Source: Elstera cyanobacteriorum (lineage in GTDB: Bacteria > Pseudomonadota > Alphaproteobacteria > Elsterales > Elsteraceae). From it: a DNA stretch of 64,000 nt. Under the pieces are notes generated by a model. That model had not been told where the DNA came from and did no database searches. It saw nothing but the letters and a program-made list of their open reading frames with translations. Of the stretch, positions 26,252 through 36,114 are shown piece by piece. The stretch lies in the NCBI RefSeq assembly GCF_002251735.1, contig NZ_NOXS01000033.1, positions 461,846 through 525,845 on the forward strand, read 5' to 3'. The number at the start of each line of letters is the position of its first letter. Positions within the stretch are counted from its first letter, which is position 1. The position numbers were made by a program, and so were the translations under genes.

Positions 26252-28264
26252 GTGTCGGAGTGTCGGGCGGTATATCAGGGCGATGAGGCTTTGGCGGGGC
26301 TCTTAGCCAAACACGGCGGTGCCGATCTGGCGGCGGTCAAGGCGCTGCTGGCGGGGCTGGCGAGCGCTTCGGTGGATCAGTCCGATACCGACTGGCCGCG
26401 CATGATTGCCGCCGACCCGTCGCCCGCCCTAGTGGCGCAGCTTGAAGCGCTGAAGGCCGAGTTGAAAGCCGCCCAGCCCCAGCCGATGCCGCTGGCCGAG
26501 CGGGTTCCGGCCCTGCGTGCCCTCTTGGCGCAAACCGGCATCGATGGGTTCCTGATCCCGCGCGCCGACGAGCATCAGGGCGATTCGCTGGCCCCGCACG
26601 CCGAGCGCCTGCCGTGGCTGACCGGCTTTAGCGGATCGGCGGGGATTGCGGTTGTCCTGACCGAGCGCGCGGCCCTGTTCGTCGATGGCCGCTATACCGA
26701 ACAGGCGCGCAACCAGACCGATGTTTCGGTGTTCGAGCAATGCCACCTGATCAACCAGCCACCCAGCGTGTGGCTGCAGGAGGCGGCGAAACCCGGCCAG
26801 CGCATCGCCTTCGATCCCTGGTTGCATTCGCTTGATATGATCGAAAAACTGGCGGAAGCCCTGGCCGACAGCGGCGTGACCCTGGTTCCGGTGGAGCCGA
26901 ACCCGGTCGATATGGTCTGGGGCGCGGCGCAGCCGCCGGTACCGTTGGGGCCGGTGCGCCTGCACCCGGACGCGCGGGCAGGCCGCTCCTCCGCCGATAA
27001 GCGCGCGGCGCTGGCGACCGATTTGCAGAAGCAGAAAGTCGCGGCGACGGTGATGACGACGCCGGAAAGCATCGCTTGGCTGCTGAATATTCGCGGTGCC
27101 GATGTGCCGAACAAGCCGGTAGCGCAGAGCTTCGCCCTGGCCCGCGCCGATGGCACGCTCGATTGGTTCATCGACGCGCGCAAGCTGCTGCCGGGGGTGA
27201 CAGCGCATCTTGGGAACTCCGTGCGCGTGCGCGATCCGCTGGAATTCGTTGAGGCTTTGCGCGGTTTCTCCGGTCAGCGCGTGCTTCTGAATGCCGCCGC
27301 CTGCGCCTGGGGCATCGCCGAAACCCTGACGAAGACCGGCGCGACCGTTGTACGCGGCACCGATCCCGTCGCCATCCCCCGCGCCTGCAAGACCGAGGCG
27401 GAGTTGCAGGGCGCGCGTGACGCCCATCTGCGCGACGGGGCGGCGGTTATTCGCTTCCTTGCCTGGGTGAGCCGCGAAGCCTTGTCGGGTAACCTCACCG
27501 AAATCGCCGCCGCCGATCAGCTCGAAGCCTTCCGGCGCGAAACCGGCGTGCTGCGCGGCCTTAGCTTCAACTCCATCTCTGCTGCTGGGCCGAATGCCGC
27601 CCTGCCGCATTATCGCCCGACGCCGGAGGCGCAGCGCGTGCTGACGCCGGGGGAAATCTATCTGATCGATAGCGGCGGGCAGTATGAGGATGGCACGACC
27701 GACATTACCCGGACCCTCGCCCTCGGCACGCCCACCCCGGCGATGCGCCGTCACTTTACCTTGGTGCTGAAGGGCCATATCGCCATCGCCACCCTGCGCT
27801 TCCCGACTGGGACGACGGGCGGGCATATCGACGCGATGGCGCGGCAGTTCCTCTGGGCCGATGGGCTTGATTACGACCATGGCACCGGCCACGGCGTCGG
27901 CTCCTTCCTATCGGTCCACGAAGGCCCGCAGAGCATTTCGAAAGCCGGGACCGCCGCCGCGCTGATGCCGGGGATGATCCTGTCGAACGAGCCGGGCTAT
28001 TACAAACCCGGCGCCTATGGCATCCGCTGCGAAAACCTCGTCATCGTCCGCACGCTTGACCTGCCGGGCGCCGAGCGGGAGATCATGGGCTTTGAAACCC
28101 TGACCTTCGCCCCCTGGGACCGCAGCCTGATCGACCTCGACATCCTGACCCCGGCCGAACGCGCCTGGATCGACGCCTATCACGCCGAGGTGCGCGCCAA
28201 GATGCTCCCGCAGCTCGACGGCGCGGCGGCAGCGTGGTTAGAGGCGGCGACGGCGGCGCTCTAA
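26252..28264 (+). CDS. Aminopeptidase P family protein (M24B metallopeptidase)
   Basis: A 670-residue Xaa-Pro aminopeptidase. The C-terminal pita-bread domain has all metal ligands: the two Asp in LIDSGGQYEDGTTDITRTLALG, His in HGTGHGVGSFLSVHEGP, and Glu in ILSNEPGYY and IRCENLVIV. Before it are two creatinase-like N-terminal domains (beginning ALLAQTGIDGFLIPRADEHQGD), giving the long eukaryotic-like form. An additional ~80 residues at the N-terminus resemble no known domain. It starts with GTG 8 bases after GGAG. A 12-bp palindrome lies about 50 bp upstream. Confidence 0.93.
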   Translation: MSECRAVYQGDEALAGLLAKHGGADLAAVKALLAGLASASVDQSDTDWPRMIAADPSPALVAQLEALKAELKAAQPQPMPLAERVPALRALLAQTGIDGFLIPRADEHQGDSLAPHAERLPWLTGFSGSAGIAVVLTERAALFVDGRYTEQARNQTDVSVFEQCHLINQPPSVWLQEAAKPGQRIAFDPWLHSLDMIEKLAEALADSGVTLVPVEPNPVDMVWGAAQPPVPLGPVRLHPDARAGRSSADKRAALATDLQKQKVAATVMTTPESIAWLLNIRGADVPNKPVAQSFALARADGTLDWFIDARKLLPGVTAHLGNSVRVRDPLEFVEALRGFSGQRVLLNAAACAWGIAETLTKTGATVVRGTDPVAIPRACKTEAELQGARDAHLRDGAAVIRFLAWVSREALSGNLTEIAAADQLEAFRRETGVLRGLSFNSISAAGPNAALPHYRPTPEAQRVLTPGEIYLIDSGGQYEDGTTDITRTLALGTPTPAMRRHFTLVLKGHIAIATLRFPTGTTGGHIDAMARQFLWADGLDYDHGTGHGVGSFLSVHEGPQSISKAGTAAALMPGMILSNEPGYYKPGAYGIRCENLVIVRTLDLPGAEREIMGFETLTFAPWDRSLIDLDILTPAERAWIDAYHAEVRAKMLPQLDGAAAAWLEAATAAL

Positions 28265-28284
28265 GCGTCACACACGGGAAAATT

Positions 28285-28305
28285 CCCTCTCCCGTTGGGA
28301 GAGGG
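28285..28305 (+). terminator. CCCTCTCCC/GGGAGAGGG hairpin
   Basis: A perfect 9-bp stem with a 3-base GTT loop, 20 bp after the aminopeptidase P stop. No T-run follows, so it may act as an mRNA 3'-end stabiliser rather than a classical terminator. The sequence belongs to a type of short palindrome often seen dispersed between genes in proteobacteria; only one copy was noticed in this window. Confidence 0.5.
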
Positions 28306-28364
28306 TTGGAAAAGAGAGACGGCGATGCCGGTTTGTTCCTGGTGCTCGCCAAGGATAGGCTAGA

Positions 28365-29192
28365 ATGTTTGATCTTTTAAGCCTGGACGGTTTGGGTCCG
28401 ACCGTCCTGTTGGGGTTGTTTTTTCTCGCCATGCTGGCGGGGTTCGTCGATTCGATTGCGGGCGGCGGCGGGTTGCTGGTCATTCCGGCGCTGTTTGCGG
28501 TCGGGCTGACCCCGGCGCAGGTCTTCGGGACTTCGAAGCTTGGGGCTTGCTTCGGCAGTTTTTCGGCCAGCATGACCTTCGTGCGGCGCGGCGAGGTCGA
28601 GTTGCGCCCAATGGTCGGGATTATTGCCGCGACCTTCCTGGGGTCGGTCCTCGGGGCCTTAACGCTTCAGATCATCGACGCGGGGATTTTGCGCGGCCTT
28701 ATCCCGTTTCTGCTGATTGCCATTGCCGTCTATATGCTGCTGGCGAAGAATGCCGGGGCGTTCGAGACGCATCGGCGGCTTGGCGAATTGGCTTTTGCCC
28801 TGATCTTCGGGATCGGCTTGGGCTTCTACGATGGGTTCTTCGGCCCCGGCACGGGATCGTTTTGGGCGCTCGCTTATGTAACGATGGCGGGCTATACGCT
28901 GCGCCGGGCGACGGGCCACGCCAAGATCGTGAATTTCACCAGCAATATCGCCGCGTTCCTAGTATTGGCCGGGGGCGGGCACGTGCTGTGGGGCGTTGGG
29001 GTTATTCTGGCCGCAGGGCAGTTCATCGGCGCGCGCTTCGGGGCGAAGTTGGTGCTGTCGAAAGGCGCGAAACTCGTGCGGCCGATGCTGGTGATCATGT
29101 CGCTGGCGATCACCGCGCGGCTGTTGGCGCAAGACCCCGATCACCCGCTCAGCCGCTTTGGTCTTTCGGTCTGGCGGGCAATCGTCGGGTAG
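28365..29192 (+). CDS. TSUP family permease (TauE/SafE-like)
   Basis: A 275-residue membrane protein of the sulfite-exporter TauE/SafE family. Two related halves are visible: AGFVDSIAGGGGLLVIPALFAVGLTPAQVFGTSKLGACFGSFSA and GIGLGFYDGFFGPGTGSFWALAYVTMAGYTLRRATGHAKIVNFTSN, each with the family's glycine-rich DxxxGxGxG motif. Members move sulfite, sulfoacetate or other organosulfur anions; the substrate here is not determinable. It is monocistronic, with a hairpin before the convergent M14 gene. Confidence 0.92.
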   Translation: MFDLLSLDGLGPTVLLGLFFLAMLAGFVDSIAGGGGLLVIPALFAVGLTPAQVFGTSKLGACFGSFSASMTFVRRGEVELRPMVGIIAATFLGSVLGALTLQIIDAGILRGLIPFLLIAIAVYMLLAKNAGAFETHRRLGELAFALIFGIGLGFYDGFFGPGTGSFWALAYVTMAGYTLRRATGHAKIVNFTSNIAAFLVLAGGGHVLWGVGVILAAGQFIGARFGAKLVLSKGAKLVRPMLVIMSLAITARLLAQDPDHPLSRFGLSVWRAIVG

Positions 29193-29207
29193 GGGGCCGA
29201 AGCCCCC
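29192..29207. terminator. Short GC hairpin between convergent genes
   Basis: GGGGGC and GCCCCC around a CGAA tetraloop (29192-29207), beginning at the last base of the TSUP stop codon and ending 3 bp before the M14 stop. It is symmetrical, so it could end transcripts from both sides, but there is no T-run. Confidence 0.55.
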
Positions 29208-29210
29208 AGG

Positions 29211-30335
29211 TTACTTCACCAAATCGACCACACAGGCCGATAGCATATCGACGCCTAACCGGCGGGAACGGGCGGGCGACCAGCCGTAGATCGGGTCTGG
29301 GCGGTTGGCGTTATCTTTGAACGGCATTTCGAGGGTCAGCGCCAAACAGCCGAGGTTGCGCGTCGCCCAATGGGACAGAAGGCGCGGATTATTCGGCCCG
29401 CCGAGTGTGGAACTATGTTCGGTCTGGAAATCGGCATTGGCGACCATCAACGCGCTTTCAAACTTGGCGCGGCGGTCCAGCAGGTCGCCCGGCATATCGG
29501 CGGGGATGAAATGCACATAGGGCAGCCCCTCATCGCCGTGCAAATCGAGAAGCTGCGCTGCGCCGGTGGCTTCCAGCGCCGTGCGCACTGCCAGCGCCTC
29601 CGGGCTATACTCCGGCGTCGCGCGGTCCCATTCGCGGTTCAGGTTGGCGCCCGCAAAATTGGTGCGCAGATTGCCCCGGCGCGAGCCGTCTGGGTTGATG
29701 TCCGGCACAATATGCACATCGACGGTGGCCAGCAGGGCGCGGGCGGCGCTATCGGTCGGATCGAGCAGGCGGGCGAGGAAGCCTTCGAGGAAATAGCCGC
29801 TCATGGTTTCGCCTGGATGCTGGCGGGCGATCAGCCACAGCGGCGGGTGCCCGGCTTTATTGGCCGGGTCTTTGACGATCAACCGTTGGATCGGCGCATT
29901 TTCAAGCGAATAGCCGAGAATATCGACCGAGACACGCGGATCGCGCGCGGCAGTGCCGATCAGCCGCTGGGTATCTTCCGCCGAATAGGGGGCGAAATAG
30001 GCATAAGCCGTGACATCGGTGGTCGGCGTGTGGCGGATGGTTAGCGTCGACCCATCATAGCTGGTGTCCGTCCGCCGCCAATCCTGCCCATCGGCGGACA
30101 CGCAGGCGCGGTAATCGGGCCAGCCTTTCGGGAAAGCCGCCGTTTCAACGCCGCGAATATGCAGCACCTGTTCCACCCCGCGCGGCGCGTAAACGCGGAA
30201 GTAGAACCATTGCGCGAAGTCCGACGCATTATCCGGGCGCAGGCGCAGCTCAATGGCGCGCACATCCTCTGTCGAAACGACAGTAATGGCGCCGCCGTGG
30301 AAATTCTGGTCGATGAGGGCCGAAATCGGGGCCAT
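29211..30335 (-). CDS. M14 family carboxypeptidase, cytosolic carboxypeptidase-like
   Basis: A 374-residue zinc carboxypeptidase of the CCP (AGTPBP/Nna1-like) M14 subfamily. The N-terminal beta-sandwich (FAQWFYFRVYAPRGVEQVLHI) is typical of that group. Zinc ligands are in RQHPGETMSGYFLEGF and LDLHGDEGLPYVHF; NPDGSRRGNLRTNFAGANLNREW holds the substrate-binding Asn-Arg, and the catalytic Glu is in LALTLEMPFKD. Bacterial CCPs remove C-terminal acidic or other residues from peptides or proteins, but the target is unknown. AGGAG precedes the ATG; the gene follows DUF3293 by 4 bp. Confidence 0.92.
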   Translation of the reverse strand: MAPISALIDQNFHGGAITVVSTEDVRAIELRLRPDNASDFAQWFYFRVYAPRGVEQVLHIRGVETAAFPKGWPDYRACVSADGQDWRRTDTSYDGSTLTIRHTPTTDVTAYAYFAPYSAEDTQRLIGTAARDPRVSVDILGYSLENAPIQRLIVKDPANKAGHPPLWLIARQHPGETMSGYFLEGFLARLLDPTDSAARALLATVDVHIVPDINPDGSRRGNLRTNFAGANLNREWDRATPEYSPEALAVRTALEATGAAQLLDLHGDEGLPYVHFIPADMPGDLLDRRAKFESALMVANADFQTEHSSTLGGPNNPRLLSHWATRNLGCLALTLEMPFKDNANRPDPIYGWSPARSRRLGVDMLSACVVDLVK

Positions 30336-30339
30336 GGTG

Positions 30340-30810
30340 CTACTCCTGAGCCAAGGGCACGAGTTCTAAGATTGCGGGTTGGTTCCGCACGATGCGCGTA
30401 TAGGCCCGCTGCCGCAAATGGCGGGCGAGGCCGAGGATATCGGTATTAGCGTCTTCTAAAATGAAGGCGCCTTCTTCGGGCGGCCAGGCGGGATCGTCGG
30501 GCAGGCCGACGTGGGGAAACCAGCGGCCCCCGCGCTGCCCCAATTCGCCCCACAGCATTTCCAGCCGGGCGGCGTTTTCGGTGGGGGTGAGTTGGGGATA
30601 CATCTCCGTCATCGCGTCGCCCGGCGCGGGCAGGCCCGGATTGAAGGCGGAAAGGAACACGCCCGCCTCGACCGACTGTTCGGTTAGAAACCGGCTGATC
30701 GCTGGGCTGATCTGCCCGACGCGCGCTTCATACAGGGCGCCGCGCGCCGCGAACATATAGCGGGTCGCAGACCAAGCGTCGCGCAAGGGATCGGGCAGCG
30801 GTGGCAGCAT
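30340..30810 (-). CDS. DUF3293 domain protein
   Basis: A 156-residue soluble protein that matches the DUF3293 pattern: AWSATRYMF near the start, a VFLSAFNPGLPAPGDAMTEMYPQLTPTENAARLEMLWGEL core with the Asn-Pro, then GRWFPHVGLPDDPAWPPEEGAFILEDANTDILGLARHLRQ. Function unknown. It lies 4 bp after thyX and 4 bp before the M14 peptidase, so the three are one transcription unit. Confidence 0.8.
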   Translation of the reverse strand: MLPPLPDPLRDAWSATRYMFAARGALYEARVGQISPAISRFLTEQSVEAGVFLSAFNPGLPAPGDAMTEMYPQLTPTENAARLEMLWGELGQRGGRWFPHVGLPDDPAWPPEEGAFILEDANTDILGLARHLRQRAYTRIVRNQPAILELVPLAQE

Positions 30811-30814
30811 GGCG

Positions 30815-31753
30815 TTAGGCTGCCGGACGGTCTAGGGAGATCATGAGTTCGGTCCACTCGCGCTTGCCGAGGCCGCTGTTTTCCTGGGTGACATTTTCCC
30901 CGGCCAGCAGGCGCTTCACCACCGCCAGCATCCCGGCTGATAGCGAGACGGCGCCCAAGCGATAATCGCAGAAAGCCTCATAGCACCCCGGCACCCAGGC
31001 TTTCACGCTTTCCAGCATCGCTTCGGCATAAACGCGGATTTCATATTGGGCGTGCGGATCGGCGCGCAGCGACAGGAAATGCAGCAGATTGTGCAGATCG
31101 GTTTTCCAATACCATTGGGTATAGGTATTGAGGGTTAGGTTCATGCGGGCAAGCTCGCGCGCCAAGCCCGCCCGGTGCGGGTCATGGTCGGCGCTGTCGT
31201 CCTCGTTCAGCATCCACTCGTAATTGCGGTAGGTGCGTTCGGCATCGTCACGCAGCAGATCGAGCACGTGGGCGGCCTGTTCCGCCTCTAGCACCTCACC
31301 GCGTCCCTGGCGGTTCTGGGCCGATTGCGCCGCCAAATCTTCGGGCCGGGGCAGGTAGAATTCTTTATCGAGGATCGAATAGCGCGCCGAAATCTCGTTC
31401 ACATTCGCCGTACGGTGGCGAATCCATTGCCGCGCGACGAAGATCGGCAGTTTGACGTGATATTTAATTTCGCACATTTCGAACGGCGTCGAATGGCGGT
31501 GGCGCATCAGATATTTGATCAGTGCCTTATCTTCCGACACTTTGCGCGTGCCGCGCCCGTAGGACACCCGCGCCGCCTGCACCACGGCGGCATCGTCGCC
31601 CATATAGTCGATCACCCGCACGAAACCGTGATCCAGCACCGGCAGGGCTTGGAATAGCATGTCTTCCAGATCGGGGACCGTGGCGCGGCGGGTTTCGAAG
31701 CGGGCGGCGCGCGCGGTTTCAATTTCGGCGCGTTGCGTGTCGGACAAGGGCAT
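30815..31753 (-). CDS. thyX: FAD-dependent thymidylate synthase
   Basis: A 312-residue flavin-dependent thymidylate synthase that methylates dUMP to dTMP with methylene-tetrahydrofolate and FAD/NADPH. The signature RHRx7S is at residues 112-122 ([15 protein letters not shown]). Other family parts are [31 protein letters not shown] and [23 protein letters not shown]. No thyA-type gene is in the window. It leads a unit with DUF3293 and the M14 peptidase. Confidence 0.97.
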   Translation of the reverse strand: MPLSDTQRAEIETARAARFETRRATVPDLEDMLFQALPVLDHGFVRVIDYMGDDAAVVQAARVSYGRGTRKVSEDKALIKYLMRHRHSTPFEMCEIKYHVKLPIFVARQWIRHRTANVNEISARYSILDKEFYLPRPEDLAAQSAQNRQGRGEVLEAEQAAHVLDLLRDDAERTYRNYEWMLNEDDSADHDPHRAGLARELARMNLTLNTYTQWYWKTDLHNLLHFLSLRADPHAQYEIRVYAEAMLESVKAWVPGCYEAFCDYRLGAVSLSAGMLAVVKRLLAGENVTQENSGLGKREWTELMISLDRPAA

Positions 31754-31882
31754 CGGTAAACCTTTCGGACCCGTCGGAAAAAGCGGCCCCGCACGGTAGC
31801 GCGCGGGTTTCGGGGCTGCAACAGCAGTGCGCTTCGATTAAGCTTTCAATTCCTATCCTTTTCTCGACACGAGGTGCCCCCA

Positions 31883-32116
31883 GTGTCCGTTTCTCCCCTG
31901 AAAGAACCGATCACCGTTTCCCTCAAGGCCGGGGAAACCTATTGGTGGTGCCGCTGCGGACGCAGCGCCAAACAGCCGTTCTGCGACGGCTCCCACGCCG
32001 GGACGGGACTTGCGCCGATGCAGTTTAAGCCAACCGCCGATATGCCCGTGCGCTTTTGCGGCTGTAAGGCCACGAAGAAGCCGCCCTTCTGCGATGGGAG
32101 CCATCTCGATTTATAA
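31883..32116 (+). CDS. Double CDGSH iron-sulfur protein
   Basis: A 77-residue protein with two complete CDGSH motifs of form C-x-C-x8-C-x3-H: C23, C25, C34, H38 and C59, C61, C70, H74. Each should bind a labile [2Fe-2S] cluster with one histidine ligand, as in mitoNEET/Miner2-type proteins. GTG 31883 is chosen with GAGG 8 bases upstream; a GTG three codons earlier is possible. It is divergent from thyX and 64 bp before an ABC exporter. Likely roles are redox sensing or cluster transfer; this is family inference. Confidence 0.92.
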   Translation: MSVSPLKEPITVSLKAGETYWWCRCGRSAKQPFCDGSHAGTGLAPMQFKPTADMPVRFCGCKATKKPPFCDGSHLDL

Positions 32117-32180
32117 GGCGACAGGTTAACAGGGTTCCGGGTAGGGTTCGGGCTTTGTTTCGCTGCCCGAGCCGGAAACC

Positions 32181-33911
32181 ATGCGCCTGCTGAACCCCGC
32201 CGCCCCCCTGCGCCGCCTGTACCGCTACGGCTTCCGCCACCGCGCCCAAATGCGTTGGGCGGTGTTCTGTTCGATCATGAACAAGCTCTGCGATCTCGCG
32301 CCGGAAATTTTGATCGGCGCGGCGGTCGATGTGGTGGTGCGGCGCGATCAATCGTTTTTGGCTTCGGCGGGCTTGGTCGATCCGGTCTGGCAGGTCGGGC
32401 TGCTGGGCGTGCTGACCCTGCTGGTCTGGGGCGGCGAATCGCTGTTCCAATATCTCTATCAGGTCGCCTGGCGGAATTTGGCGCAGACCATGCAGCACGA
32501 ATTGCGGCTGGATGCTTTCGCCCATGTGCAGAAACTCGATATGGCGTTTTTCGAGGACCGCTCGACCGGCTCGCTGGTCTCGATCCTCAATGACGATATC
32601 AACCAGCTCGAACGGTTTCTCGACGACGGCGCCAACCGGATTTTGCAGATCAGCACCGGCTGCCTAGGCGTCGGCGCGGTTTTCTTTGCGATCCAGCCGA
32701 CGATTGCCGTGCTGTCGATGCTGCCGATGCCCTTCATCATCGCGGGCAGCTTCTGGTTTCAATATAAGGCCGAGCCGCTGTATGCCGAGGTGCGCGAAAA
32801 AGCCGGACTGATTTCCGCCCGTCTCGCCAATAGCCTAACCGGCATCGCGACGATCAAAAGCTATACGGCCGAAGACCGCGAGGCCGTGGGGCTGGCGGCG
32901 GATAGTGATACCTACCGTAAGGCCAATGGCGCCGCGATCAAACTGTCGTCGGCCTTCATTCCCGTGGTGCGCATGGGCGTTCTTGCGGGCTTTATGGTCA
33001 CCCTGGTCTATGGCGGCTGGCTCGCGCTCGAGGGAAGCCTTGCGATCGGGGCCTATTCGGTGCTGATTTTCCTGTCGCAGCGCCTGCTGTGGCCGCTGAC
33101 CGAAATGGGATCGACGGTCGATCTCTATCAGCGGGCGATGGCCTCCACCCGCCGCGTGCTCGACCTGATCGACACGCCCGCGCCCGCCCTGGATCAGGGC
33201 CAGCCGCTGGCCGTGGCCGACGTGAAGGGCGATATCCGCTTCGATGGGGTTTCTTTCGCGTACGCCGGGCGCGACCGGGTGCTGGAGGATGTTTCCGCCC
33301 ATATTCCGGCGGGCACCGTCGCCGCCTTCATCGGTACCACCGGGTCGGGCAAGAGCACGCTGGCGAAGCTCCTCATGCGCTTTTACGAACCGGCACGCGG
33401 GCAGGTGCTGCTCGATGGGGTGCCGATTGCCACCTTGCGCTTGCACGATCTGCGACGGGCAATCGGTTTCGTCAGCCAGGATGTGTTTTTGTTCGATGGA
33501 ACGATTGCCGAGAATATCGCCTATGGCGCCATTGGCCGCGCCGGGCCAGTCGATGCGGCGGAAATCGAGCGCGTCGCCAAACTGGCGGAGGCCCATGAGT
33601 TCATCACCAGCCTGCCGCAGGGCTATGACACGCTGGTTGGGGAGCGCGGGCAAAAACTCTCCGGCGGGCAGCGCCAACGCCTTTCCCTCGCCCGGGCGAT
33701 CCTCAAAGACGCGCCGATCTTGGTGCTCGACGAGGCGACCAGCGCGGTCGATAACGAGACCGAAGCCGCCATTCAACGCAGCCTCGAAACCATCGCCATC
33801 GGCCGCACCACGCTGGTGATCGCCCACCGGCTCACAACGATCCGCCACGCTGATCAGGTGTTCACGGTGGAAGACGGGCGGATTGCCTGCGTGCGGGGAC
33901 GGGTCGGTTAA
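32181..33911 (+). CDS. ABC exporter, fused permease and ATPase (MsbA-like)
   Basis: A 576-residue half-transporter. The N-terminal ~310 residues form a six-helix ABC exporter membrane domain ([31 protein letters not shown] is the typical coupling region). The ATPase has Walker [10 protein letters not shown], the Q-loop [17 protein letters not shown], signature [15 protein letters not shown], Walker [13 protein letters not shown] and the switch His in LVIAHRLTT. It resembles lipid or multidrug exporters acting as homodimers; the substrate is unknown. Its stop shares TTAA with the convergent chemoreceptor. Confidence 0.93.
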   Translation: MRLLNPAAPLRRLYRYGFRHRAQMRWAVFCSIMNKLCDLAPEILIGAAVDVVVRRDQSFLASAGLVDPVWQVGLLGVLTLLVWGGESLFQYLYQVAWRNLAQTMQHELRLDAFAHVQKLDMAFFEDRSTGSLVSILNDDINQLERFLDDGANRILQISTGCLGVGAVFFAIQPTIAVLSMLPMPFIIAGSFWFQYKAEPLYAEVREKAGLISARLANSLTGIATIKSYTAEDREAVGLAADSDTYRKANGAAIKLSSAFIPVVRMGVLAGFMVTLVYGGWLALEGSLAIGAYSVLIFLSQRLLWPLTEMGSTVDLYQRAMASTRRVLDLIDTPAPALDQGQPLAVADVKGDIRFDGVSFAYAGRDRVLEDVSAHIPAGTVAAFIGTTGSGKSTLAKLLMRFYEPARGQVLLDGVPIATLRLHDLRRAIGFVSQDVFLFDGTIAENIAYGAIGRAGPVDAAEIERVAKLAEAHEFITSLPQGYDTLVGERGQKLSGGQRQRLSLARAILKDAPILVLDEATSAVDNETEAAIQRSLETIAIGRTTLVIAHRLTTIRHADQVFTVEDGRIACVRGRVG

Positions 33912-35983
33912 GCCGCCTGCACCCCCTTCAAATAGACTTCCACCGCGTGCCGCAGCCCGTCTTGCTCCTTGGCGACGGTTTCGACGGCGGTTTCGACCTG
34001 CTGGGACGCGGCGCCGGTTTGGCCGCTCGCGTGGGCGAGGTCGGCGATGGTGGCGGTGACTTCGGCGGTGCCCTGTGCCACGCGCTGGACGTTACTGCTA
34101 ATCTCCCGCGTTGCGGCGCCCTGTTCTTCAACGGCGGCGGCGATGGCGGAGGTGCCTTCGCTAATCCTGCCGATCATCTGAGTGATGCTGCGGATGGCGC
34201 CAACGGCGTCCTCGGTCGTCGCTTGAATATGCATGACCTGCGAGGAAATCTCGTCGGTCGCGCGCGCCGTCTGGCTGGCGAGATTCTTCACCTCTGCTGC
34301 GACAACGGCAAAGCCCTTGCCCGCATCGCCCGCGCGCGCGGCTTCGATGGTCGCATTCAGCGCCAGCAGGTTGGTTTGCGCAGCGATGGCGGAAATGAGT
34401 TTCACCACATCGCCGATCTTCTGGGCGCCGTCGCTGAGGGCTTCCACCGTCTCATTGGTGGTTTCCGCTCGGCTGGCGGCGGTCCGCGCTAGATCGGCGC
34501 TTTGCGTCACCTGCTGCGAGATTTCGGCGATGGAGGTCGAAAGCTCTTCGGTCGCCGCCGCCACGGTTTGAATGGAGGCGGAGGTTTCTTCGGCGGCACT
34601 GGCAACCAGCCCGGCCTGGGTGCTGGTATCGCTCGCCACGGTGCGCATGCTGGCAGAGGTCAGGCCCAGCCGGTCGGAGGCTTGCAGGATCCGGTCGAGC
34701 GCGGCGGCGGCTTGGCTTTCGAAGGTCTGGCTCATCGTGTGAATAGCGCGGGCGCGGGTCATTTCAGCCTCCTGCCGGGCGGTATTTTCCGCCGCTAGCC
34801 GTTCGGCTTCCTGTGCGCTTTGGCGCAAGGCTTCCAGCGCGTCGGCCATGCGGCCCAATTCATCGCGGCGGGCGAGCGTGGGGACCGGCGTTTGGTAATC
34901 CCGCTGCGATAAAAGGCCGATGGCCCCCATCAACTGTTGCAGCGGCTGGCGCAGGCGGTGGGTGATGGCCAGGAAGCCGATGACCGAAACGATGATCGCC
35001 AAAACCAATCCCGTCACTGCTGGGACGAGACCAAACAGGGCGCCGCGTTGCTGTTCGGCGGCGGCGGTCACGGACTCGTCCAGTGCCAGTGTGGCGACGC
35101 GGACGATGGCATCGAACGGTCCGTTGCAAACGTCACGATAGGTTTCGGCATCGACCTTACCCGGCCCGTTGCCGTCAATCCCGGCGACGAACGCATCCAT
35201 TTTCGGCTGCGCTTCGCTAACGGCGCGGGTTGCTGTCGCGATTTGGGTGGCCAGAGCGCGGGGCACATCGCTGCGGGCGGCGTACTCGGTCAACAAGGCC
35301 TGGTTTGCGCCATAGCTCCCCTTGCCCTGCTGCCAGCGGGCGGCGGTTTCTGGGGTAAGGGGCTTGTTCTGCACGATATTGGCGCGCAGCAGCGAACATT
35401 GGCTGCCGTAGGTATCGCGCATCTGCCAGGCGGCGTCGCGGACCCGCAGCATTTCAGCAAGCGCCGGGTCTTGCGCCCGCACGCGATTGCCGACGGCGGT
35501 GCCCGCCTGTTCGAGCGCGCTCACGGTTTCGCGCACCGAATTCCACAGCGGATCGGCGGCGGCTAGGCTACGCTGGGCGGCGGGTTTGCTGAACTGATCG
35601 GTTACCAGCGGCCAGGCGCGTTTCTGTGCCTCCCAGCTTTGGTCTAAACGGGTTAGAAGCGCCGTTTTGCTCGGTAGATCGACCGTGCGGAACGCCTCCA
35701 ATGCGGCGGTATAGGCTGAGCTGGCCGCCGCGCGGGCGGGATCGAGCCGGGTTGTCGGGCCGCTATCGGCGGTCAAGGCCGTTTGGCCCAGCGAGATTTG
35801 GGCGCGCACCGCCAGCATCCCATCCAGCAGGGCGCGGTTGAGTTTTGCGCTTTCCTCGATCTCGACGGCCAAATCGTATTTTTGCCAAGCCTGAAACGCC
35901 AAAGTGCCTGCTGCCAGAATCAGCCCGGTCAGCATGACCGACTGAACCGCGACGAGCAGCGCCGAGGTCGAAGTACGAAACAT
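33908..35983 (-). CDS. Methyl-accepting chemotaxis protein
   Basis: A 691-residue chemoreceptor. TM1 ([22 protein letters not shown]) and TM2 ([25 protein letters not shown]) enclose a ~280-residue helical periplasmic domain. That domain contains two cysteines ([11 protein letters not shown] and [12 protein letters not shown]) that might form a disulfide. A HAMP domain ([26 protein letters not shown]) and the signalling domain with tip [42 protein letters not shown] follow. The sensor domain is larger than in the receptor at 13732 and not assignable to a named family. GGGAGG lies upstream of the ATG. Confidence 0.95.
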   Translation of the reverse strand: MFRTSTSALLVAVQSVMLTGLILAAGTLAFQAWQKYDLAVEIEESAKLNRALLDGMLAVRAQISLGQTALTADSGPTTRLDPARAAASSAYTAALEAFRTVDLPSKTALLTRLDQSWEAQKRAWPLVTDQFSKPAAQRSLAAADPLWNSVRETVSALEQAGTAVGNRVRAQDPALAEMLRVRDAAWQMRDTYGSQCSLLRANIVQNKPLTPETAARWQQGKGSYGANQALLTEYAARSDVPRALATQIATATRAVSEAQPKMDAFVAGIDGNGPGKVDAETYRDVCNGPFDAIVRVATLALDESVTAAAEQQRGALFGLVPAVTGLVLAIIVSVIGFLAITHRLRQPLQQLMGAIGLLSQRDYQTPVPTLARRDELGRMADALEALRQSAQEAERLAAENTARQEAEMTRARAIHTMSQTFESQAAAALDRILQASDRLGLTSASMRTVASDTSTQAGLVASAAEETSASIQTVAAATEELSTSIAEISQQVTQSADLARTAASRAETTNETVEALSDGAQKIGDVVKLISAIAAQTNLLALNATIEAARAGDAGKGFAVVAAEVKNLASQTARATDEISSQVMHIQATTEDAVGAIRSITQMIGRISEGTSAIAAAVEEQGAATREISSNVQRVAQGTAEVTATIADLAHASGQTGAASQQVETAVETVAKEQDGLRHAVEVYLKGVQAA

Positions 35984-36011
35984 GGGATCCTCCCGGGTCT
36001 TTGATTCAATT

Positions 36012-36038
36012 TTAGGAAATTAAACAATAATTCCCTAA
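36012..36038. promoter_or_regulatory. A+T-rich inverted repeat upstream of chemoreceptor gene
   Basis: TTAGGAAATT (36012-36021) and AATTCCCTAA (36029-36038) are inverted with one mismatch and a 7-bp centre, 29 bp before the start codon of the chemoreceptor transcribed leftward. Position and base composition suit an operator or promoter element. The rest of 35984-36114 has no gene. Confidence 0.4.
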
Positions 36039-36114
36039 AGATAGGAACTCTACCGGAAGAATAGACTCAAAATCCTTGAAAGAGAGTAAAGAGGAGTTGG
36101 GGGATGCTATCGGT

